Source of the DNA: Straminergon stramineum
Lineage: Eukaryota > Streptophyta > Bryopsida > Hypnales > Calliergonaceae
DNA: 64,000 bases
Direction of reading: 5' to 3'
Assembly (NCBI GenBank): GCA_963920665.1
Contig: OY987266.1
Coordinates: 18,960,248 to 19,024,247 of the forward strand
Of this stretch, positions 46,709-57,083 are shown one piece after another (position 1 is the stretch's first letter; the number at the start of each line of letters is the position of its first letter). Below the pieces are notes generated by a model. It worked only from the letters and a program-made list of their open reading frames with translations, was not told the DNA's origin and searched no databases. Both the position numbers and the translations under genes were made by a program.

Positions 46709-47132
46709 GGTAGCTGACCCATTCTCGACCACACCCCATTTTCACAGTATAGGCTGATTTTTTCCAATCAATAGTGGTTTACATTTTTGCTCACTACTGA
46801 CACATATTAGCTGGAGCAACATAAATGTTCAAGAAGTGTACATTGAAAGCCTAAAATGATCACAATATGTACATAGAATGTCACAATTATCACTCTCATC
46901 AATTTTATAACAAACCTATGATTGGAAATAGAATGACCTATATGACAAGAATAGGTTTTACAGAATCTTCATGAAAAAAATTCATAGTAATTTCATTTTT
47001 GACAAAGAAAATGTATACTTTTTTCAAATCCTTCTAAAATCTATTTCATTGCATGAGGAAATTTTTTTCCTCACCCAACCCATCCTGCAGCTATGCTAAA
47101 TTGCTTAAGTGGTTGAAAATGGGTCGGCTACC
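46709..47132. mobile_element. TIR element with GGTAGC ends, 424 bp
   Basis: Left end GGTAGCTGACCCATTCTCGA continuing CCAC; the inverted right end is GGTAGCCGACCCATTTTCAA then CCAC, about 21 of 24 matching. The left flank is TTAA (46705-46708) and the right flank TTAT (47133-47136), so it may follow the same TTAA rule as family A or be a Harbinger-type element with a TTA target. The interior is AT-rich and non-coding. Confidence 0.7.
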
Positions 47133-47136
47133 TTAT

Positions 47137-47665
47137 ACCATCCTTGTCAATGTCATACATCAAGGTACTTGAGTGTATAGATTGTTGACTGATGATACGC
47201 AAGCCAAATGATCTGCATTTGTATTGTTAGTGCTACCCAACAGTCCATTGCTCACAAATCTCACTCTCAATATCCACTTGCTCTTTCTATCACCTAATTT
47301 ACTACACCGTAAAAGCACACTACACAGAATTCATGATTAGAGCTAGCCCATTTTATTAATGTGGGATTATTACTGTTGGCAACACAACATTGCACTTTCA
47401 CAAATGAGCGAATTACACATGAGGACACGTACGGAATAATCCAATTTAATTTTTGACACAGCTCAATTATACAATAACAGTTTAACACAAAATCAACATT
47501 CTAGAACAATTCAAAATAAGGGATGCAAAATCACTGCATTTGCATAAATTGAAGTGTAATCAAAATACTATCTCAAAACAACTAAGAAAAAAATTCTATT
47601 AGATGGTAGCCTCAAGATCATCATGATCCTCTTCAAGGTGAACATAGAATGTCGTATTGCACCCC
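47137..47665. other. AT-rich spacer, no gene seen
   Basis: No coding or repeat signal noticed before the CACTA element. Confidence 0.35.
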
Positions 47666-48844
47666 CACTAGAAGAAAAATGTGTCCTCCACAATCAATTG
47701 AAATGCGACGAAGTGTCCTATACAACTATCCTGCGATTGTAGCCCTTTCTATTTGCACCAAATTCTTACGTCATTATTTGACGTCATTTTTATACATCAA
47801 CAGTACAATGTTTAGTTGCAAAGTATTTCTAGAATGAAGTGAATACATTGTTTTAGTTGCATAGTAGTCATAGAATGAAGCGTAGGATTACAAGAGTTGT
47901 AACAGAGTTCAAATTTAGAATGAATGTGAATTATTCTTCATCTAATATTCATCATAGTTGTCGATGTGGACAAGTCTATTCTATGTGGAATCCACCATGT
48001 CAATCTATTGTAGCAAAAAACGACTAGGAAATGACTAGAAAACAATTGCAATTTTAAAATGAGACTAGTTGTTTCCTGGTCGATTTCAAGTTGTTTTTTA
48101 GTCAATTTCTAGTTGTTTCCTAGTTGTATTAGAGTTGTTTATTAGTCATTTTATAGTCGTTTCCAAAGTCATTTCCTGATTGTCTTATATCAATTGTACC
48201 AAATCAATTGTGAAGAGTACCATTAGGTTGGACACATAAGACATGTAAGTTGATGTATTCCAATGTAATGAATTTTGTCAATAGAATTCAAAGATTTTTA
48301 CATTTTGTAGATTTCTACAATGTGTAGATTTCAACAATTTGTAGATTCTACATTCTATAGAAATCTAAAAATATTTAAAATCCAATTTCTTTTTAAATAT
48401 GTGAAATTGCAGAATTTTTGAAATGAGTGAAATCTATTAAATACCAATATTATAATTTCTGAAATGTAAAAAAAAATCTAGATCTGAAATCTATGAATCT
48501 ACAAGTCTTGGACAAGTTGCAAATGAGTCATAGACAAGTCGCAATGAAGTCACAAATGAGTCGCAAACAAGTCATACATTAGTCGCAAATGAGTTGGCAA
48601 TAACTTGCACACTCTCCAATTGAGTGACCGACTTCACATGGCAACAAATACCACATAAGCAACCGCGTAAGAAAAGTTCATTGATGAAGTTCCAAATAGG
48701 ATGTTGCAACTTGCAACTACAATCCCATGTGCAACTTGTCCATTGCAACTGGGGGCTCAAAATTAGCACCAGTCGCAAAATGTTCTATGCAACTCAAAAC
48801 TAGTTGCTTTTTGCAATCGCAAAAATCCTCATTTTCTTCTAGTG
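47666..48844. mobile_element. Non-autonomous CACTA element, 1.18 kb
   Basis: Left end CACTAGAAGAAAAATG; inverted right end CACTAGAAGAAAATGAGG (14-15 bp TIR). The flanks are CCC (47663-47665) and CTC (48845-48847), a weak 3-bp duplication. Many subterminal short repeats occur: variants of GACTAG/CTAGTTGTTTCC at 48000-48200 and GTCGCAAATGAGTCGCAAA near 48540-48600, again with TTGCAACT words at the right end. Such arrays are typical transposase-binding regions of CACTA elements. No transposase gene. Confidence 0.8.
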
Positions 48845-48847
48845 CTC

Positions 48848-50440
48848 TATGGGCCATGACCTATATGATTCCAACCCTCCAAAGTCGGTAGCTCAATGAT
48901 ACAATGGGGCAACTTAGCCAAGTCAAAATCGCCTTCTCCCTCTAGTAGATCAATCTACTTGTTCTACATTTCTTCCCACTACATAACTTCATCAAGTTTG
49001 TATGAGAAGAGTTCCTCAGCAGAAATAGATCCAAGTACCTATGTGGGGCTTTGCATAGGGCTAGGCTCTGTTAAGCCGTAGGCATGAGTGGCACTAGAGG
49101 CTTGAAAGGAGCTACCACCCCCATGGAAGTGAGATGCATGAGCAATAGATCACGTAGAGTTAGGAGCCCCCTCCTTGTCTATGCCACCACCATTTCCTTG
49201 TAGCAAATTGCCATCTAAATTGTACCTTGTCCTTCTTGAATATAGGGCATGGAATAAGGTTGTCTATACTAACATGCATTTGGATTTTCACTTTAATATG
49301 TCTATCAACGTCGGTCCTAACATGTTGGAATTGCAACCAAAAGTTGACGACTAAAATTTTTGTTTTTTCTGACAACTTGCTGTCAACTTGGATGGTCTAT
49401 CTGTCCTTGTCGACGGATTGACCGTTAAGAAAAAAAATTGATTTTGACGAACATGGAGTTGAATCTTGACATTTTGTCCATCCGCTGTCCGTCTAGACGA
49501 AATGCAATGTTGAAAGCCTTGGTATGGAGAGATCTCAACATATCAATGTCCCCATCCTCAAAGAAAACATCTAATATCTCATCTTCTCCACCACCACGAT
49601 ATACCAAATCATTCACAGATACTTGTCCAGGGTTAGTCTATTGTACCAACTCATTATCTTAAATCACCAAAATTCTCAAAGCATGGGAAAAGCTCAAATA
49701 TCCAACTTTGCCAAATGTGCCTCTATAAGCACATAGCACCTCCTTCATTTAGTACGAAAACCTTGGGCTCCTTAGCCATGGAATATATTTTTGTAGATGC
49801 TAAGGTTGAGTACTCTCCAAGAAAATAATAACAATATGGGTGACTGGATCATAATGCAAAACTAATGCAACATGCCTATGAATGTTGCACACATTTCTAA
49901 CAAATGCCTCTGCATCCTTCATATACCAATCACCGACACATGGTATTAGTTTCGCAAGGAATGGATCATTCAAACACCTTGGAAACTTAACACCAACTAA
50001 ATAAACTTTATTCACATCAACGTTTGTCATCTAGGAATAACAACATGTAATTAGTTCATATATTAATGTTAGTTTCACTCATGGATCTGCAATTCAATTC
50101 TCCCTCCTCGCAAGCTAAAGTAATCAACAACAAATGTTGTCGAGTAGAGAGGCCTTGCCTTAGGAAAATGCGGCGCTTCTAGCTGCAATTAGATGTGACC
50201 CAAAAAATGGAAGATCCTAAGGTCATATAAAGTCATAATCATAATAATAATCCACCGAATGATATCATATGAACCATCAAAATATTACATCTCCATATAT
50301 CCTTCATAAGATATGGAGTTTCTATATACATCATATGTTTGTAAAAGATAGTGGAAAAAAGTGATATCCTCCATAAACTCCCCTTGGAGAAGTGTTTGAT
50401 AGAACAATGAATGCCACAACCGCTTTACAACTTCAAACTA
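48848..50440. other. Intergenic; possible decayed coding sequence on the minus strand
   Basis: Minus-strand open frames at 49425-49616, 49160-49375 and 49800-50030 have somewhat protein-like composition, for example an acidic segment EDEILDVFFEDGD, and follow one another. They are separated by stops and show no motif I recognise. A degenerate transposable-element or gene remnant is possible. Confidence 0.25.
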
Positions 50441-50860
50441 AGAGTGTGATATTTCCCCGAATAGCTAATATAAAATTCTACAACTTCTCCGAAATTCACT
50501 CAAAACCAAGATATCGTTCGACTTTCATAGTTGATCAAAGTTCATCCTTTCCAACTCAAAGGTAATTCACCTATACTTCACTTTCAAGTTTATAACTTTC
50601 ACAGACTAGTTCCAAACTAAGAAAATAATATCATTGTGAAAAGCTAAAAGAAGTATCTACAATCTCTTTAAGTTTCACTCAAAACCAAGATACTTTCCAA
50701 CTTTCATAGTTCTATAAAGTTCACTCTTTTGAAAACCCAAATCAACTCTATAACACTTCACTCCTAAACTCATAACTTTCACATAGTAATTTCAAACTTA
50801 GTAAAGGATAGTTTTTTGGAATCAGAAAAACAAGATGTACAATCTTTCAAAATTTCATTG
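50440..50860 (+). repeat. Tandem repeat, about 181-bp unit, just over two copies
   Basis: TTCACTCAAAACCAAGATA recurs 181 bp apart (near 50491 and 50674), followed in each copy by AACTTTCATAGTT (GACTTTCATAGTT in the first), AAAGTTCA and TATAACTTTCACA. A third partial unit begins near 50836. AT-rich and non-coding. Confidence 0.75.
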
Positions 50861-53800
50861 CAAAATTCCCCATGTATAATGTCTCCCTACAGTCCCAGTT
50901 CTCCCAAGCAAACAAAGAAGAGGAAGATGATGATCCTTCACTTCCACCTAAGCAAGTGGATTTTGGCCACTAAAATACCACATGGGTAACAATGCACCCA
51001 TGAGCCACTTCCTATCCTCTATAAGTCTATCCACATCATCTATATGGACCTCTAATCTATTAAAAACAACCAAAGAAAGGTAAAACAATTTTTACTTTTT
51101 GTTTTTACAACTTTAAACACACAAACTAAAAAATTAAAACATCTTCAAGTATAGAAATCAAAGAACTAAATTCAAATGTTTGTTAAATAGAGGTAAGAAA
51201 AAGAGTTCAAGTGGAGTATGACCTCATTTGTTTCTTGAGACTCTGAAAAAAAACCCCACCAATATAACAAACAATTATATATCTTCACATAATGAATGCA
51301 TATATGATGTGACACCGGTGCCCATAGATACCTTCTAAAACTGCAGTCGTTTGTGCTATTGGAATGTATAACACTAACTTACCAAAGTTATGTTATTTTA
51401 ATTTAGAGCAAGTTGAAATCTAGTGATATGGTATTATTGAAATTTCCAAAAAAATAAAATTTTGATGTAATACTAATTGTACATGCTATTAATCTCGCAC
51501 CTTCATTAATACGACAAAATAATTATTTTCACCATAAAATGTCTACTACTGCAAACTATAGTTCAATCAATTTTAGTATAAATTACTTTAAATTCTCACA
51601 TAAACTACATGGTAGGCACACCTGAAAATCACCCTAATCCAATTGCAATTCCTACTTATGAATCTAATTTTGTCTTGATGTATTCTAATGTTGTGAATAT
51701 TTTGGTGCACAAGGTTTCTTGATGATCAAGCATTGAATTGGAATTGGATTGAAAAGTCACAATTTTATAAATTAAAAACACCACCATGAAGTTCTACACA
51801 TGGCAATATATTCATTCACTATTCTACAATCTTGAGGGAATGAAATTATCTTACTAACAACAAATAATTATAAACAAATTTTAGGTGGTACATGTAAATA
51901 AGATTTTCTATGGTTCTTCCAACTCTTTTTATACACTTATGTACAAAAGTAATAGAAACCGTTTATTTTTTGTCTTTCACTTTTTTAAGTAATAAAAGGA
52001 ACCTTCATTGTTATTTTTTTATTTTTTGAAAATTAAATGGAACATTTATGATATTTTTTCTATTTTTTTAATAGTAAAAGGAACCTTCATTACAGTTCTT
52101 TCATTTTATTAAAATAAAGGTATAATTTTTAGTGGACTTTTGTATGAAACTTCTTGAATAGATTTTACTCATCATTCTCTATGTGAGAAGCTTCCTCATC
52201 TAGTATTCCAATATGTATTGCAAAAATTATAAGGTTTCTTTTCATTTCAATGCTGAAGATGGCAACTAGAAATATGTTCTACAAAATATATGTACTAAAG
52301 TAGGATTAGGAGGCTCCAAAACTCTTAGACACCTCACTATTGACTATTCTCTATGTAAGAAGCTTCTTCATTTGAGGGTTGGTCTTCCTTTTTCATGTAT
52401 TTCTTTCAATGGAAATATTTTTCGCTCATTTTCAAACAAAGAGAAATAGATGAGGATTGTAATACAATTTGTTTCATATTTTTCAAAGGATTATTGAATT
52501 AGTTATGGAATTTTCAAACAAGTTGTGTCATAGGCTCCTATTTATGACCCTAGGTCTTCCATATATTGTTCACTTACAACTTGTAAAGAAAAATGGGGAA
52601 AACAAGGACAATGGTTGATTTTTGCAATTAAATTTTTTTTCTCTCGATCTATTCAATGACTATAGAGGTCAATTTAATAGACATCTCACATCCATTTCAA
52701 AGTTATTTATAGACACAAATCTAAATGCTTGAGTAGATTTTGAGCCTCCTACCTTAATTTTATTTAAATGAGTAGATTAATAATTAACACACAAACCTTT
52801 GGACCATTAATTTTAGGCTTATGAAATTAATAGTGTTAGGAATTTTATTTTTTGGGCAAAAAATGCAAAAAAAAATTGAGATTGTTTATTGGGGTGATTG
52901 CAAGAATGGAGCTAGTCACTGCTATAACTTGGGAAGCATGAATCCAATGAATTTTAAATTTTTATTGGAGGTGGTTATCTTAGTGGTAATTGTATTCTTT
53001 AGTTTTCAAAAATTGGAAATTTTTTTTTTTTCTATTTACAATTCAATTTTGTTAATTTGTCACGCTTTGGGGTCTTGTTTGGGGTTTAGGATTTTTTAGT
53101 ACTTAATTAATACTTAAAAATTAATGATCTAGAGCTAAAATGTTGTGATTTATTCCCATAGTAAGCAAGCATGTTCCTAACAATGGGCATCTAAAAATAT
53201 ATTATTTTATGTCCTCTACATTTGTGCAAATAGGGCTCCCTTGCATGTGCATTTCTAACGAGCATTGAAGATAGTTTCAAGCTCATTCAATTGGCAAAAT
53301 TTCTTTACCATGAAGTCTTCCCAAACATCCAATGTCTTATTTCTCTATAAATTTTTTTTTCCCTATTTTTTACAATTTATAACATCAAAATACCTATTTT
53401 CTTGTGATTTGGGGCTTTTCTAGATCTCCTATTTAGAGAATTTTTCTATGATTTTCCTTAATGTAGTACCTTTTTTATACAAATTTATACATTAGACATA
53501 TTTTTTCATATTCTAAGAAAATGTTTTTCTAGTTTTGAAGTACTCTTGGAAAAATGGCTAAAAACTACCAAAGTGTATTAAAACCAATAATTCTTTCTTG
53601 CAATAGTTCATACCCTCTATGCTCGATTAAAGGTGTCTTCCTCAAACAATTCATCTAAAAAATTTAATTCATCTATTGATTATTTTTGGGTTATTGCATT
53701 CAAGATTATAAGGATTCATAGTGTCATCAATAATATTTAGATCCAAAAATATTTGCCTTGTAGAGAATTCCCAATTGGGGTTTGTTGATTCTTTTCTTGT

Positions 53801-54590
53801 ACTTGTATTAGAAATTGATCCTTCTAAAGTCTCTTTAATTATTAAGGTGCAAGAGATTCCAACACTAAGACTTTGTTGATTCCAAGTTTTGGTTTTGTAA
53901 TCATAGATTAGCAATATTATTTGGGTTGGTAGCAGATTCAAAGTCAAGTATTTTGGGTTGAAAGAAATGGTACTCAATTGGGATAGAATTCCTAAGTGAG
54001 TTCTAGGATGTTCACCTATCTCAAGTGAGATTGAAGGGTTTAGGATTTAGAGTTTAGGTTTAGGATTTTTTGTAGCTCTTCTACCTAAAAGTTTGTAAAA
54101 AGAACCCCCGGTGACCCTTACTATCATTGTTTAGGATGAACCGTATAACACAATGAACGAAGGAGTCTACTAGACGCAAATTCTTAATCAAACATGTCTT
54201 GCTTTGCTCAATGGGTTTGAGAACCTTTACATACACTGGTATAACTATTCACAAGCGTTACATTGGTTTGGATATATACGTGTAAAACATAATTGTCAAA
54301 GGAGCTCCACTGGTAGAACTCTATTGTACAAAAGTTACCTTAGTGCAACACCGTAAATACCAATGGAAGAGGGGCCCAAATTAATTTTGTTAATGCATGT
54401 TGAAATGAACAATCCAATTGCCCAAATCCAACAACATTATCAACCTTGTCTAGGCAGCCAACCTAGATGGCCTAAAGTTGTTGTTTGTAAAATGTTTGGC
54501 ATACTAGCCCTTTGACATGGCATTTTAGATCACTTATTGATGGAAAAAAAACTATCCAAAAATGTTGAAATGTGCAAGAGCCATGACATT
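50861..54590. other. AT-rich intergenic DNA, no gene seen
   Basis: No convincing coding frame in 3.7 kb. Local duplications occur: a degenerate motif AAAAGGAACCTTCATT at 51977 and 52076, and CTCTATGTGAGAAGCTTCCTC near 52177 repeated as CTCTATGTAAGAAGCTTCTTC near 52352. GGTGATTGCAAGAA at 52896 resembles a family B terminus without a partner. A degenerate TTTAGGA array at 54036-54068 resembles interstitial telomere sequence. Confidence 0.35.
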
Positions 54591-54728
54591 CTCTACAAAA
54601 AAAAAGGGTATAAATGACTTGTTGACAATGACTATAGTAGTCATTTCTTCTTCATAATGACTACAAGATAGTCATTTTGCAATCATAGTTGTGTTTTAGT
54701 CATTGTGGACACTTGTATTTTTGTAGTG
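54591..54728. mobile_element. 138-bp CACTA-derived MITE
   Basis: The right end, inverted, is CACTACAAAAATACA; the left end is CTCTACAAAAAAAAAGG, one mismatch in the first five bases. An exact 3-bp duplication ATT flanks it (54588-54590 and 54729-54731). The interior has repeated AGTCATT/AATGACT words. Confidence 0.8.
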
Positions 54729-54731
54729 ATT

Positions 54732-55471
54732 TGAAATTAGTGCTACATTATCTTTTTCCTTAAGGCTTTGCATATGTATAAGATGTAGGGGAGAAAATTA
54801 GAAAAATAATGTTTAGACTTAATTGTTGATTGCCTAAACCCTTGAATTCTAAATCCAAAGAGCTTTACAAATTGAGATGAGTAAGTTGGCCTTGATGCTG
54901 ACAACACAATTGGTTTTGGATGCTTCCTTAGCAGTTTATGTTTGCTAACATGGCAATTGGCATGGCAATTGAGAAGATGTCATTATTTTACATGCTAAAA
55001 TAAAAGAATATAATTGTATGTTGTATGGACAAAGTAGACCATTCATGAAGCTCCAAACCCTAGTACATGGCATAATTAACAAGCATAAGGTCAGACCACG
55101 TATACCCAATCACTTATGTAGTTCTGTGCAGATCATGAGTACTAAGTAGTATGAGGCGATGCAAATTTTCTTATGTAGGAAGGTAGGAAAAATAGAGATT
55201 GTAAATTTTTGGTAATTTTATTCCCAAACTTGAAATCACTAAGAATTTTGGGAGTCCGAAAGTGTTTGGAATCCATAGCCAATCATAGACTTCTTCCAAT
55301 CCTACTCACAACTTCTTCCTTCTTTGCTCACTACTTTGGGACACATATCGTGACCTTATTACTCCCAATCTTGAAAACGAGAAAAGTACGCATTCTAAGG
55401 CGTAATTCAAAATTTCTCTCATCCTCAGTTGAGACATCGCACCCTACATGTTAGATATGGGTAATCCTACC
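54732..55471. other. AT-rich spacer, no gene seen
   Basis: No motif-bearing open frame. Spacer between the CACTA MITE and a TTAA-flanked element. Confidence 0.35.
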
Positions 55472-55475
55472 TTAA

Positions 55476-56155
55476 CCCCTAAGCACTCCAACGTCCATTT
55501 TTTAGACATTTAACAAATTCAAACTTGAGTTTCATCCTCCTAACTACTTGGATAAAAGTTATTCTAATTTGTGGAGATACATTATGAAATTAGTGTCCTA
55601 TCTAAGGATTGGATTTAGACAATGAACAAATTGAAACTTGAGTTTCATCCTCCTAACTATGTGGATGAAAGTTATTCTACTTTGTGGAGATACAATATGA
55701 AATTGGTGTCCTATCTCAGGGTTGGATTTGGTGTTATTAGAGTACATATTTTCTAAAATTACAAATGTGCAAGTATGTCAAGTGGTCAAGTTGTATTGAC
55801 TTTAGTTCAAAATGGATTTGCCAAAATGAGGTCATTGATTTGAAGAACACAAAAATTTCGAAAAGTCACCATGTGAAGAGAACCTCATTTCAAATCCATT
55901 CCAACAAAATTTACTAAAAAAATGATAATATTTTGCTTGTAATTGAATTTTGAAGGAATTTTGGAATTTCTCTTTCAAAATTTATAAAAAAAGATTGGTG
56001 ACAGCATTGGTGAATCTAACCGTATAGATGGAATCTAGAAATCTAAATCTACACCTTTTTTTTGTGTATCAATTCTGAAATATTCTTCCAAATAGCACTT
56101 TACAATGATTTTTCTCAAATCATCAATTTTGGAGATGAATCTAGATGTTTAGGGG
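55476..56155. mobile_element. TTAA-flanked TIR element (family A), 680 bp
   Basis: Left end CCCCTAAGCACTCC after TTAA (55472-55475); right end TGTTTAGGGG before CTAA (56156-56159). The left 25 bp match the inverted right end of the element at 22766. It contains an internal tandem duplication (55505-55735). Confidence 0.75.
55505..55735 (+). repeat. Tandem duplication of about 113 bp within a TTAA-flanked element
   Basis: AACTTGAGTTTCATCCTCCT, then GTTATTCTA.TTTGTGGAGA, then GTGTCCTATCT recur 113 bp apart with few differences, so the duplication is later than the insertion. Confidence 0.9.
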
Positions 56156-56159
56156 CTAA

Positions 56160-57083
56160 TCCAAATTTTTAGAAGGGGTGCATTCCTCTAATTATTTCAC
56201 TATAGTAGATTTTTCTTAAAAATCATCCCAACCCTGAAATGTTCACTGTGGGTACATTGAAACTTTCAATTTGTAGTTCAACATTAAGGTAGGAGGCTCG
56301 AACTCCATTAGGGCATTTTGAACCGCCCACCTCCCAAATGTACATTGTTTGTACATGGGATATTTTCATCTTTACATGGATGTACCAATTGTGTACATTT
56401 GAAGAGGTGGACGATTTTAGAGCCCTATGCCATTTCGACTTCAAAAATTCATAAGTAATTCTATGAAGCTCTAAAAAATATGAAATAACTTGGGTTAGAT
56501 GTCAATTCCTCTTGTCTTTCAAGAAAAATTTACTGAAAAATATTTCAAGAAGTTTCACCTCCCAAAATTCAGTTTCAGCTCTTAGATGGACACTTCATGG
56601 ACCTCCTACCTTAGAGGACGCTTGTAGAGGGGCCAGGGACAGCTTCACCCTACCAGTTAGCGCAGTGAGTCAGTGTGAAGGGAAGCATAAACCCTAAAGC
56701 CCTAAAACCCTGCAACTCTCAATCTCCTTTGCTCTGTCCGCTAGCAGCGCCATCCCCTTCGCGGGGCCACGGGAATCCTCGATATGACAATGCATTTGTC
56801 GAAAAGCGATTGCGTTTCACATCCCCAGGTACTTTACCCACTTGCGCGAGGACTAATTTTTCCCTTTGCAAGCGATCAATCTTTCATTTTATGAATCTCT
56901 TTGACGAGTACTTAGTCTGATGTGGAACAAATTTCTTGCACGTTTGCAATTTTCCACACCATTGCGATTAATTGTTTTGAAATCGGTGAGTTTTCCTCCT
57001 CCTCGTTCAGGCGATCGCATTCCATACTCGGTGATTCCCTGGATTGAGGCGACGAGCTATCGATGAGTCTTTTGTAGAAGACG
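56160..57083. other. 5' flank of the PPR gene
   Basis: AT-rich to about 56580, then GC-richer sequence presumed to be promoter and 5' untranslated leader. A 4-codon upstream reading frame (ATG at 57063, stop TAG at 57075-57077) ends 6 bp before the predicted start codon and could damp translation. Confidence 0.45.
56689..56698 (+). promoter_or_regulatory. Telo-box upstream of the PPR gene
   Basis: AAACCCTAAA, followed by CCCTAAAACCCT, lies about 390 bp upstream of the PPR start codon. Telo-boxes are common near plant genes for organelle biogenesis and translation. The function here is inferred. Confidence 0.55.
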
